Assembly: GCA_003946805.1 (NCBI GenBank)
Contig: RPSH01000001.1
Coordinates: forward strand, 124,001-188,000
Direction of reading: 5' to 3'
DNA length: 64,000 nucleotides
Source of the DNA: Bacillus sp. 2B10
GTDB taxonomy: Bacteria > Pseudomonadota > Alphaproteobacteria > Sphingomonadales > Sphingomonadaceae
The notes under the pieces were generated by a model. That model ran no database searches. It was not told the origin of the DNA and worked only from the letters and a program-made list of their open reading frames with translations. This document shows, one piece after another, positions 55,640 through 63,700 of this stretch. Numbering within the stretch: the stretch's first letter is position 1; each line of letters opens with the position of its first letter. A program made the translations under genes and the position numbers.

Positions 55640-56589
55640 CCTGCCGCGCATGGCAGATCGAGGGCAACCGGACCCGGCAGGTCGATCCGCTGGCGGCGGT
55701 CGACGCGACCGGCGGCTTCGTCTGGATCCACCTGCACGGCGAGGGGGGCGAGGTCGCGGCGTGGCTGCGCGATCATGCCCGTCTGCCCGACTATGTCATC
55801 GATCCGCTGACCGCGGTCGAGACGCGCCCGCGCTGCGACGCCATCGGCAAGGGGGCGTTCGTCAACCTGCGCGGCCTGTCCGATGATGTGCTCAGCAGCG
55901 CCGATCCGCTGGCTTCGGTCCGCCTCTATGCCAGCGCCGGGCGGGTCCATTCGGTGACCCGGCGCAAGCTGACCGCGTTCCACATCGTCGTCGACCGGGT
56001 CGAGGCGGGGGAGGTGGCCGATCCCGGCGACCTGATCGTCGCCTTCGCCAGCGCGATCACCGAACAGCTCGACCCGCTGATCGCCGACCTCGGCGACACG
56101 CTCGACGAATGCGAGGAGGCGCTCGACCCGGCGCGCATCTTCGAACAGCGCCGGGCCGTCACCCACACCCGCGTCCGCGCGATCGGCTATCGCCGCTTCC
56201 TCGTGCCGCAGCGTTCGGCGCTGGAGAAGCTGGGGCAGCTTCCCGGCGACTGGCTGCAACAGGACGACCGCCTCCACCTCGCCGCCGCCGCCGACCGTGC
56301 CGCGCGGATGGCGGAGGAGGTCGATTCGATCCGCGAGCGCGCCGCGCTGGTCCACGAAACCCTGACCGACCTGCGCGCCGAACAGCTCGACCAGCGCTCG
56401 CTCCAGATCGCGATCGTCGCGATGGTGTTCCTGCCGCTGACCTTCGTCACCGGCCTGCTCGGCATGAACGTGAAGGGGATACCGTTCGCCGAGGAACCCT
56501 GGGCCTTTGCCGGCGTGGTGGCACTGTGCGTGGCGATGAGCGCGGGGATCGTGGCATGGTTCGCGCGCAAGCACTGGATCGGGCGGTAG
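55636..56589 (+). CDS. CorA-family zinc/magnesium transporter, ZntB-like
   Basis: A 317-residue CorA-fold protein with a long cytoplasmic helical domain and two C-terminal membrane helices. The selectivity signature GLLGMNVKGIPF sits between them; GMN followed by a Gly-rich IPF is the ZntB pattern. The product ends ARKHWIGR, also typical. It overlaps the siroheme gene by 4 bp. ZntB moves zinc, but CorA-like magnesium transport cannot be ruled out. Confidence 0.9.
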   Translation: MTCRAWQIEGNRTRQVDPLAAVDATGGFVWIHLHGEGGEVAAWLRDHARLPDYVIDPLTAVETRPRCDAIGKGAFVNLRGLSDDVLSSADPLASVRLYASAGRVHSVTRRKLTAFHIVVDRVEAGEVADPGDLIVAFASAITEQLDPLIADLGDTLDECEEALDPARIFEQRRAVTHTRVRAIGYRRFLVPQRSALEKLGQLPGDWLQQDDRLHLAAAADRAARMAEEVDSIRERAALVHETLTDLRAEQLDQRSLQIAIVAMVFLPLTFVTGLLGMNVKGIPFAEEPWAFAGVVALCVAMSAGIVAWFARKHWIGR

Positions 56590-56612
56590 GCTGGCCCAGC
56601 CAGTACCCCTGT

Positions 56613-56817
56613 CGTCACCCCGGACCTGTTCGAGACCTCTGCGAAAGTCTCGAACCTATCCATGAAGTGCACCGTACCCCCGCGCAGGCGGGGGTCCAAG
56701 ATTCAAGCAAAACAACGGTTTGCGTTCGTGACCCTGGACCCCCGCCTGCGCGGGGGTACGGGAGAAGACGAGGAATCGAGGGCTTTTGCAGAGGTCTCGA
56801 ACAGGTCCGGGGTGACG
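56613..56817. repeat. 205-bp nested palindromic element
   Basis: Perfect 30-bp outer arms (56613-56642 and 56788-56817; CGTCACCCCGGACCTG... and its reverse complement) enclose a perfect 26-bp inner inverted repeat (56673-56698 and 56735-56760; CGTACCCCCGCGCAGG...). The element lies between the ZntB-like gene and the convergent FMN reductase gene. The remaining bases to 56953 hold no gene or repeat that I recognise. Confidence 0.9.
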
Positions 56818-56953
56818 AGGAAGGACCGCTTTCCTACAACCCCGAACCCTGCCACCCTCCGATCGGCTCTTTCAAACCGTCGATTCCACCGTCCATCCGC
56901 AACGGTGCGCGCAAGGCGTGGCGAGTGTGACTTTCGTGACCTTTGGCCGCTTC

Positions 56954-57487
56954 CTACCGCGCGACGAAGCCGATCATCTGCTCGGCCATCAGCCGCAGCT
57001 GGCCGTCGGCCTTGTCGATCGCGCCGTCCTCGACGGTGTTGATCGCGACCCCGACCGGCGTCGGCCAGCCGCGCAGGGCGTGGGCGACGGTGCGCAGCGT
57101 GCCCAGCGTCGCGACCGCTGCCTGCCACCCGGCCGCCGTCGCCACGATGCCGACCGGCATGCCGTCGAAATAGACGCGGTCGTCGCGGCGCAGCATCTCG
57201 ACATGGTCGAGCGCGTTCTTGACCAGCCCCGACAGCGTGCCGTGATAGCCCGGCGATCCGATGATGACCCCGTCGGCGTCGCGCAGGACCCGCAGGAACG
57301 ACTGGATGCGGGCATTGCCCTGCGCCGCTTCGGGTTCGTAGTTCGGGAAATCGATCGCCGACCCGGTCAGCAGCGTGGTCCGCGCGCCCAGCGCCCCGGC
57401 ATGGGCCAGCGCCCGTTCCAGCGCGGCGGCGGTGCCGGACGTCGGGCGCAGCGTGCCCCCCAGCGCGACGATATGCGGTTGCTTCAT
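56954..57487 (-). CDS. NADPH-dependent FMN reductase-like flavoprotein
   Basis: A 177-residue flavodoxin-fold protein. GTLRPTSGTAAALERAL is the FMN phosphate-binding start and SPGYHGTLSGLVKNALDHVE is the signature of SsuE/ArsH-type reductases. It probably supplies reduced FMN or reduces quinones or azo compounds. The ATG at 57485-57487 matches the usual start (MKQPHIVALGG). It is monocistronic. Confidence 0.9.
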   Translation of the reverse strand: MKQPHIVALGGTLRPTSGTAAALERALAHAGALGARTTLLTGSAIDFPNYEPEAAQGNARIQSFLRVLRDADGVIIGSPGYHGTLSGLVKNALDHVEMLRRDDRVYFDGMPVGIVATAAGWQAAVATLGTLRTVAHALRGWPTPVGVAINTVEDGAIDKADGQLRLMAEQMIGFVAR

Positions 57488-57571
57488 GGCCGAGAGCGCT
57501 AGCGGATCGCGGGGCGCGATGCCACCCGTTGAGAGAGTGGGCACTACGCGCTCTTCCATACCCCCCACCCG

Positions 57572-57655
57572 CGTCACCCTAGCGAAGGCTGGGGTCTCCC
57601 CGTGGAAATTGCCGCCCGTCAGCCGAGGGAGACCCCAGCCTGCGCTGGGGTGACG
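57572..57655. repeat. REPIN-like pair, GCTGGGGT family
   Basis: Arms CGTCACCCTAGCGAAGGCTG (left) and CAGCCTGCGCTGGGGTGACG (right) are inverted repeats with a 26-base centre; both arms also share a GGTCTCCC/GGGAGACC extension. It lies between the FMN reductase and fliS. Confidence 0.8.
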
Positions 57656-57689
57656 GTTCGTGGCGAGAATAGAAGGAAGGGGTAACCCC

Positions 57690-58091
57690 CTATCGCGGCC
57701 GCACCGCTTCCCACGCCTCGGCGATGTCGGTCAGCGACGCCGCGGCGTTCAGGAACGGCTGCGCGTCCTGCCCGATGCTGGCGTTGACGATCTGGTCGCG
57801 CAGGCCCGTGTAGAGCCGCGACAGCGTCTGCGACAGGTCGCCGCCCTTGTCGTAATCGAGTCCCGCCTCCAGCGCGAAGAGGATCGCGGTCGCGCGGGTC
57901 ACGCGTTCGCCCTTCATCGCATACTGGCGGTTCGTCGTCGCCCATGCGGCGGAGCGCAGCGCGCGGATCGCTTCCTCGTACAGCAGCGCGACCAGCGCGT
58001 GCGGATCGGCGCCGCCGGTGCGCGCGGCCAGGTCGACCGAGCGATAGGTCTGGGCGGGATCGCCGGCGAGGGCGGTGGCATAGCGGGCCAT
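57690..58091 (-). CDS. fliS: flagellar chaperone FliS
   Basis: A 133-residue helical protein that binds flagellin and prevents its early polymerisation. It has ALVALLYEEAIRALRSA and LDYDKGGDLSQTLSRLY, matching the FliS pattern (E..GGDL...L..LY). The ATG overlaps the fliD stop by 1 base (TAATG), the usual fliD-fliS coupling. No flagellin gene lies nearby. Confidence 0.94.
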   Translation of the reverse strand: MARYATALAGDPAQTYRSVDLAARTGGADPHALVALLYEEAIRALRSAAWATTNRQYAMKGERVTRATAILFALEAGLDYDKGGDLSQTLSRLYTGLRDQIVNASIGQDAQPFLNAAASLTDIAEAWEAVRPR

Positions 58092-59596
58092 TATTCGCTT
58101 CTCGTCCACATCTTGATCTGGTTTTCCATGAACGTCTGCTGTGCCTTGTACGCGGCCACGCGCGCCTCGGACGCCGCGAACTGCTGCGTCATCCGGGTCG
58201 AGGTCGTCTCGGTCTGCTCGGCGACCTTGGCCTGTTCCTTGGCAAGGGTGGTCTGCGCCTCGGCATAGCGCTTGTCGCTGGCGCCCAGCCCCAGCGTCGC
58301 GCTCTTGGCGGTCGTGGCGATCCGGTTGAGCGCGGCGGGCAGGCTGGTGCCGGTCGTGCCGTCGGTGCCGGTGGCGGCGGCGAACATCGCCTCGACCGCA
58401 TCGGGATTGTTCGCCAGCGCGCGGGTCAGCATGTCCTTGTCGACGCGCAGCGTCCCGTCGTTGTTGGTCGCGACCCCGATCGACGACAGCGTTCTGGGAC
58501 TGCCGTCGGTGGCACCGGTCAGGTCGGCGATCGTCAGGCGCTGCAACGCCCGCTTCATCGCCGTGGCCGCCGGATCAGCGCGCAGGTCGCCGGTGATCGG
58601 GTCGGTCGCCTTGTTCACCGACGCCAGCATCTCGTTATAGGCGGCGACGACGTTGTTGACCGCCTCGGTCAGCGCCTCGGTCGGCTTGGACGAACTGAGC
58701 GTCACCGGGCCGGTGTCGGTCGTCACCGCCTTCAGCTCCAGCTTGACGCCCGGCGCGCCGGTCACGGTGTTCGACGCGCTGACCATCGGTACGCCGTCGA
58801 TGCTGAACACGGCGTTGCCCGCGCGGGTCACGACCTCGGCCCCGCCATTGCCGGCGTCGAAATCGACGTTCAGCCGCTCCAGCCCCGGCGTCGCGCTGCC
58901 GGCATCGGGCGTCGCGGTCAGGGTGAATGCCTGGTTCGCGCCGTCGGTGCTGCGCAGCACGAGCCGCTGGCCGTTGGCGTCGGTCACGACGCTGGCGGTG
59001 ACGCCGGCCTTGGCGGCGGTGATCTTGTCGGCGACCTTCTGCAGCGAGGTCGCATCGCCGGCGGTGATCGTGATCGGCGGGATGGTCGTGCCGTTGGCGT
59101 TGAACGTGCCGTCCGATCCGACGCTGCCCAGTTTCAGCTGGAGCGTGCCGGTGCCGACCGAACCGGTGGTGCTGAACGTGTCCTTGGTGACCGCGACCTG
59201 CGACGTGGCCAGCCGGGCGACGGTCACGCTGGCGTTGAGGCTGGCGACCTTCGATCCGGCGGCGACCGACACCTTGACCGCCGGGCCGCTGCTGCTCAGT
59301 TGCGTCGACAGCCCGCCGGTTTCGGCCAGCGTGGTGAGCGCGGTGGCGAAGCCGGTGATGCCCGACTTCAATGCGGCGACCGAAGAGATCTGCGCGGTCA
59401 GCGTCTCGGACCGTTTGGTCAGCTGCGCATTCTTGTTGGCGAACTGCGCCTCGACCAGGTTCTTGACCAGCGCGGCGGTATCGACGCCCGATCCGGCACC
59501 CAGCGCGTTGGCGAGGTTGGGGGTGGTCGCCTTGGTCGTGGTGGTGGTCTTGGCCGTGGTGGCGGTGGCCGTCGCACTGGTCGTCGTGATCGCCAT
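58091..59596 (-). CDS. fliD: flagellar filament cap FliD
   Basis: A 501-residue hook-associated protein 2, the cap that helps flagellin assemble. The N-terminal coiled segment (GSGVDTAALVKNLVEAQFAN) and C-terminal helix (MTQQFAASEARVAAYKAQQT) are the polymerising ends, with middle FliD domains (VASLNASVTVARLATSQ; SIDGVPMVSASNTV). An unusual Thr/Ala-rich run of about 25 residues precedes the family's N-terminus. No other start was obvious. Confidence 0.94.
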   Translation of the reverse strand: MAITTTSATATATTAKTTTTTKATTPNLANALGAGSGVDTAALVKNLVEAQFANKNAQLTKRSETLTAQISSVAALKSGITGFATALTTLAETGGLSTQLSSSGPAVKVSVAAGSKVASLNASVTVARLATSQVAVTKDTFSTTGSVGTGTLQLKLGSVGSDGTFNANGTTIPPITITAGDATSLQKVADKITAAKAGVTASVVTDANGQRLVLRSTDGANQAFTLTATPDAGSATPGLERLNVDFDAGNGGAEVVTRAGNAVFSIDGVPMVSASNTVTGAPGVKLELKAVTTDTGPVTLSSSKPTEALTEAVNNVVAAYNEMLASVNKATDPITGDLRADPAATAMKRALQRLTIADLTGATDGSPRTLSSIGVATNNDGTLRVDKDMLTRALANNPDAVEAMFAAATGTDGTTGTSLPAALNRIATTAKSATLGLGASDKRYAEAQTTLAKEQAKVAEQTETTSTRMTQQFAASEARVAAYKAQQTFMENQIKMWTRSE

Positions 59597-59647
59597 TGGT
59601 CATCCCCGGTCCGTCTCCCCCATCCAACGGCACGCGGGGCCGAATCT

Positions 59648-60775
59648 TTAGGAAGTTTTCACCGAAAGATTGCCGTTCTCGTCGAAGCGCGCTTCCCTCG
59701 GCACCGTCACCGGCGGCTGGATGCCGCCCGCCTGCCGGTTGACCCCCATGACGAACGCCAGGACGGTGGCGATGGCGAGGTACAGGTCGTCGCGGATCTC
59801 CTGCCCCTGCCGACTGGTGTAATAGACGGCGCGGGCGAGCTGCGGATATTCAAGCATCGGTATCTTCGCTTCCGCCGCCAGTTCGCGGATGGCGAGTGCG
59901 GTGGCGCCGCGGCCCTTGGCCACCACCACCGGCACCTGATCGCGGCCATGGTCGTAGCGCAGCGCGACCGCGAAATGGGTCGGGTTGGTCAGCACGACCT
60001 GCGCCTCGCCCACCGCCTGCCGGAACCCGCCCTTCAGGATTTCGTGGCGACGCTGGCGGATTTGCGCCTTCACATGCGGATCGCCGTCGCTTTCCTTGTG
60101 CTCGTCGCGCACTTCCTGCTTGCTCATCTGCAGCCGCTGCATCCGCTGGAAGATCGCCAGCGGCACGTCGAGGCCCGCGATCAGCACCAGCCCGCCCGCC
60201 ATCACGAACAGCAAGGTCAGGAACGTGCCGCCCAGATCGCCGACCGCCTGGTCCACGTTCGACGACACGAGGCCCACCGAGCTGACTGCGGCCTTCTTGA
60301 GCATGACATAGCCGATCGCGCCGAGGAGGATGACCTTGAGCAGCGACTTGCCCAGTTCGGTCCAGCCCTGCGTGCCGAAGATGCGCTTCATCCCCGAGGC
60401 CGGGTTGATGCGCGACCCCTTGGGCGCCAGCGCGCCGCCGTTGAAGCGGATGCCGGTCAGCCCCGCCTGCGCGAGGATCCCGGCCGATACCGCGAGCGCG
60501 AGGATGCCGCCCAGCGACGGCAGCAGCTTCCACCCCGCCTCGATCAGCGGGCGCCATGGCTGGAAATCCTCGACGTCGGCGCGACCGAAGGTGAAGCTGG
60601 CGGTCATGATCGCCTTGCACGCCCCCACAAGCGAGGGCCCGAGCAGCGCCAGCCACGCGCACCCGGCAAGGATCACCAGCGCCGCGCCCAGCTCCTTGGA
60701 CTTGAGGATGTCGCCGTCTTCGCGCGCCTTGTCGAGGCGCTTCTGGGTTGGGCTTTCGGTTTTGTCCTCGCTCAC
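59648..60775 (-). CDS. flhB: flagellar export protein FlhB
   Basis: A 375-residue export-gate protein with four membrane helices. The start SEDKTESPTQKRLDKARE and the autocleavage motif NPTH (VLTNPTHFAVALRY) are diagnostic. The GTG start overlaps fliR by 4 bp. The C-terminal tail after the cleavage site includes the switch region that changes export from hook to filament proteins. Confidence 0.97.
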   Translation of the reverse strand: MSEDKTESPTQKRLDKAREDGDILKSKELGAALVILAGCAWLALLGPSLVGACKAIMTASFTFGRADVEDFQPWRPLIEAGWKLLPSLGGILALAVSAGILAQAGLTGIRFNGGALAPKGSRINPASGMKRIFGTQGWTELGKSLLKVILLGAIGYVMLKKAAVSSVGLVSSNVDQAVGDLGGTFLTLLFVMAGGLVLIAGLDVPLAIFQRMQRLQMSKQEVRDEHKESDGDPHVKAQIRQRRHEILKGGFRQAVGEAQVVLTNPTHFAVALRYDHGRDQVPVVVAKGRGATALAIRELAAEAKIPMLEYPQLARAVYYTSRQGQEIRDDLYLAIATVLAFVMGVNRQAGGIQPPVTVPREARFDENGNLSVKTS

Positions 60776-61554
60776 CGGACGCCTCCCAGCACCAGCGTAT
60801 TGGCGGCGTCCAGCGCCTCCTGCACGATGACCAGCATGTAATCGGTCATCGCCGGCAGCGCGACGAACAAGGCGACGACGCCGACGAACAGGCTGGCCGG
60901 CAGCCCGACCGCGAACAGGTTCAGCGCCGGCGCCGAGCGCGACAGCATCCCCATGACGAGGTTGAGGCACAGCAGCAGGAACCCGACCGGCAGCGCGAGG
61001 AGCAGTCCCGACAGGAAGGCATAGCCGCCGAAGATCGCGATATTCTCGAGCTTGGCGGGGGTCAGCCACGCCGCACCCGGCGGCAGCAGCTCATAGGAGC
61101 GCACGATCAGGTCGATCAGCAGCAGATGCCCGTCGAGCGAGAGGAACAGCAGCGTCAGCAGCACCGACAGGAAGGTGCCGAGCGCCGGGCTCTGCGCCCC
61201 GTTCTGCGGATCGACCATCGCCGCGAAACCGATGCCCATCGAGATGCCGATGACCTCGGCCGCGATCAGCGGCGCGGCGAACGCGATCTGCAGGACGAAG
61301 CCGATGGCGAGGCCCACCAGCCCCTCGGCAGCGATGCTGAGGAAGGTGGTGAGCGAGAAGATTTCGGTCGGGATCGCGAACGGCTGCGCCTTGAGCACCA
61401 GCACCGAGATCGCGGCGGACAGCAGCACCCGCACCTGCACCGGCATCGCCACCGCGCCGAACACCGGTGCGACGATGAACGCCGCGCCGATGCGGACCAT
61501 GGTGAACAGCAGCGCCCAGAGCTGCGGCTCGACGGCAAGGCCGAGGCCTAGCAT
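60772..61554 (-). CDS. fliR: flagellar export protein FliR
   Basis: A 260-residue membrane protein of the export gate, with helices such as IGAAFIVAPVFG, RVLLSAAISVLVL, GLAIGFVLQIAFAAPLIAAE and a C-terminal LPVGFLLLCLNLVMGMLSR segment. The ATG at 61552-61554 gives the normal length. It is followed directly by flhB (GTGA overlap) but separated from fliQ by 385 bp of repeats. Confidence 0.95.
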   Translation of the reverse strand: MLGLGLAVEPQLWALLFTMVRIGAAFIVAPVFGAVAMPVQVRVLLSAAISVLVLKAQPFAIPTEIFSLTTFLSIAAEGLVGLAIGFVLQIAFAAPLIAAEVIGISMGIGFAAMVDPQNGAQSPALGTFLSVLLTLLFLSLDGHLLLIDLIVRSYELLPPGAAWLTPAKLENIAIFGGYAFLSGLLLALPVGFLLLCLNLVMGMLSRSAPALNLFAVGLPASLFVGVVALFVALPAMTDYMLVIVQEALDAANTLVLGGVR

Positions 61555-61590
61555 GGGGTGGGTGGTCCCGACGCTATCCGCGGCCTCAGC

Positions 61591-61920
61591 CGCACCCCCG
61601 CGCAGGCGGGGGGCCAGAGCCACGAACGCCGCCGCCTGTAACACTGGACCCCCGCCTGCGCGGGGGTACGGAAATGGCCTGAGACACTTGGAACCCGTAC
61701 CCCGGCGAAGGCCGGGGCCCAGTTGGGAGACGGCAGCGGCTCCATCAAACCGGCCCGCAACTGGACCCCGGCCTTCGCCGGGGTACGGCTGTGGCCGGGT
61801 AGGCGACCAGCCAACGCCACATCGTCATTCCGGCGAAGGCCGTAATCCATTGTGCCCGGCGCCATCGACGACACGCAACCGTCCCCCGATCCACGGATCC
61901 CGGCCTCCGCCGGAATGACG
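61591..61920. repeat. three REPIN-like palindromes between fliQ and fliR
   Basis: Three pairs lie in a row: 61591-61670 (CCCCCGCGCAGG family), 61696-61787 (CCCCGGCGAAGGCCGG family) and 61823-61920 (ATTCCGGCGAAGGCC/CTCCGCCGGAAT). They fill the 385-bp gap 61555-61939, which is otherwise without a gene and interrupts an operon whose other junctions are overlaps or a few bases. Confidence 0.85.
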
Positions 61921-61939
61921 CAGGGAGAGCGAGCGAATG

Positions 61940-62209
61940 TCACCGCACCAGATCCGGAATCCGTTCGAAGATGCTCGTCGTGAAATCGCTGAGCAGCCCG
62001 AGGATCATCCCCCCGAACACCGCCAGGCTGATGCCGACCACCGCCAGCTTGGGCACGAACGACAGCGTCTGTTCGTTGATCGACGTCGCCGCCTGGATCA
62101 TGCCGAGGATCAGCCCGGACAATAGCGCAGGGATCAGAATGGGTGCCGCGACCAGCGCCAGCACCCACATCGCCTCGCGCGCGACGGTCATGAAATATCC
62201 TGCGTCCAT
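61940..62209 (-). CDS. fliQ: flagellar export protein FliQ
   Basis: An 89-residue two-helix membrane subunit of the export gate. It has LVAAPILIPALLSGLILGMI, QAATSINEQTLSFVPKL and VFGGMILGLLSDFT, the standard FliQ pattern. It starts 5 bp after the fliP stop, so the two are one transcript. A long repeat-filled gap follows before fliR. Confidence 0.96.
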   Translation of the reverse strand: MDAGYFMTVAREAMWVLALVAAPILIPALLSGLILGMIQAATSINEQTLSFVPKLAVVGISLAVFGGMILGLLSDFTTSIFERIPDLVR

Positions 62210-62214
62210 CTGCG

Positions 62215-63153
62215 CTAACTCACGAAAGAGGCGGCAAGGCTGCCCATGGTCAAGGCCCAGCCATCGACCAGCACGAACAGCAGCAATTTGAACGGCAGCG
62301 AGATGATCGTGGGCGACAGCATCATCATGCCCAGCGACATGAGGACCGTCGCGACGACCAGATCGATGACGATGAACGGCAGGAAGATCAGGAACGCGAT
62401 CTGGAACGCGGTCTTGAGCTCGCTGGTGACGAAGGCGGGCAGCAGGATCGAGAACGGGGTGTCGGCGGGCGTCGCGATCGGGCCGGTCCTTGCCATCTGC
62501 GCGAACATCGTCACGTCCTTGGTCCGGGTCTGCTTCAGCATGAAGGCGTGCAGCGGGCGGCTGGCATTCTCGATCATCTGGGTCGAACTGATCTGCCCGG
62601 CGGCATAGGGCTTGATCGCCGTCTCGTTGATCCGGCCGATGACGGGCGACATCACGAATAGCGACAGGAACAGCGACAGGCCGATCAGCACCTGGTTGGG
62701 CGGCGTCTGTTGCAGCCCCAGCGCCTGACGCAGCACCGCCAGCACGATGATGATCCGGGTGAAGCTGGTCATCATCAGCAGGATGCCGGGCAGGACCGAC
62801 AGCAGCCCCATGATGATGAGGATCTGGAGCGACAGCGCCATCGGCGCGTCGTTCGCGCCGCCCAGCTGCCCCAGCGCCCGGTCGAGCGCGTCGGCGGCAC
62901 CCGGCGCGGGGGCGGGGGCCGCCGGCACGCCCTGTGCCATCGCCGGCACGGCGAGGAACAGCATCAGCGCGATGCCCAGCACCGCCAGCACGACCTCGAA
63001 CCGCCAGTGCGGCAGCGCGCGTGAGGGCCGGCGTATCGTCACGACCGGTGTCGGCACGGTCGCCATCGTCCTGCGGCGCGCGGCGGCGACCGGCGACGGC
63101 CGGACCCGCATCCGCGCCAGCACCGGTGCGAGCTTCCCCCCCGCGAACCTCAC
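62215..63153 (-). CDS. fliP: flagellar export protein FliP
   Basis: A 312-residue export-gate protein with four helices and the motifs LSLQILIIMGLLSVLPGILL, MMTSFTRIIIVLAVLRQALG and FKLLLFVLVDGWALTMGSL. A signal sequence precedes an Ala/Pro-rich linker (GVPAAPAPAPGA). The GTG at 63151-63153 overlaps the fliO stop (GTGA), giving an Arg-rich N-terminal extension of about 50 residues compared with usual FliP; an internal ATG at about residue 30 is an alternative. Confidence 0.95.
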   Translation of the reverse strand: MRFAGGKLAPVLARMRVRPSPVAAARRRTMATVPTPVVTIRRPSRALPHWRFEVVLAVLGIALMLFLAVPAMAQGVPAAPAPAPGAADALDRALGQLGGANDAPMALSLQILIIMGLLSVLPGILLMMTSFTRIIIVLAVLRQALGLQQTPPNQVLIGLSLFLSLFVMSPVIGRINETAIKPYAAGQISSTQMIENASRPLHAFMLKQTRTKDVTMFAQMARTGPIATPADTPFSILLPAFVTSELKTAFQIAFLIFLPFIVIDLVVATVLMSLGMMMLSPTIISLPFKLLLFVLVDGWALTMGSLAASFVS

Positions 63154-63404
63154 TTGTCGCCCCGGTCCAGCAGCGTCACGCCGTTACGGCTGACCGACAC
63201 CAGCAGCAGCCGGTCGTCGAATTCCAGCACCGCCAGCTTGGTGCCGGTCGACACCATCATCGTCTCGCGCACCTTGACCAGCCGTTCGCCCTGATTCCCC
63301 GGCATCCGCGCTTCCAGCCGACGCCACAGGTACAGGCAGCCGATCATCAGCCCGCACACCAGCGGCAGCAGGATGACCAGCTTCAGGATGTACGACCACA
63401 TCAT
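63150..63404 (-). CDS. fliO: flagellar biosynthesis protein FliO
   Basis: An 84-residue protein with one N-terminal helix (YILKLVILLPLVCGLMIGCL) and a short cytoplasmic domain (VRETMMVSTGTKLAVLEFDD, LLLVSVSRNGVTLLD), as in FliO. It stabilises FliP during gate assembly. It overlaps fliN by 1 base and fliP by 4. Confidence 0.9.
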   Translation of the reverse strand: MMWSYILKLVILLPLVCGLMIGCLYLWRRLEARMPGNQGERLVKVRETMMVSTGTKLAVLEFDDRLLLVSVSRNGVTLLDRGDK

Positions 63405-63700
63405 CAGCGGCTGACCCGCTTGTCCGGGCTGACCAGTTCGGTCATCCGCACGCCGAAGCGGTCGCCGACCGTCACCACCTCGCCCCGCCCGATCAGCGTG
63501 CCGTTGACGAACACGTCGAGCAGCTCGTTGGCGGCGCGGTCCAGCTCGATCACGCTCGATTCGCTCAAGGCCAGCAGTTCGCGCAAGGTAAGCTGGGTCG
63601 ACCCGATCTCCACCGTCAGCCGGACGTCGACATCCTGCAACAGCTTGAAATTGGCGGCGAGCGACGCTTCGGCGGGGAAGCCGCCGGTCATCTCGTTCAT
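63404..63700 (-). CDS. fliN: flagellar switch protein FliN
   Basis: A 98-residue SpoA-domain protein of the C-ring, carrying LLQDVDVRLTVEIGSTQLTL, SVIELDRAANELLDVFVNG and LIGRGEVVTVGDRFGVRM. It is the short form without a long N-terminal part. AGGAATT precedes the ATG at 63698-63700, which overlaps the fliM stop (ATGA). Confidence 0.95.
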   Translation of the reverse strand: MNEMTGGFPAEASLAANFKLLQDVDVRLTVEIGSTQLTLRELLALSESSVIELDRAANELLDVFVNGTLIGRGEVVTVGDRFGVRMTELVSPDKRVSR

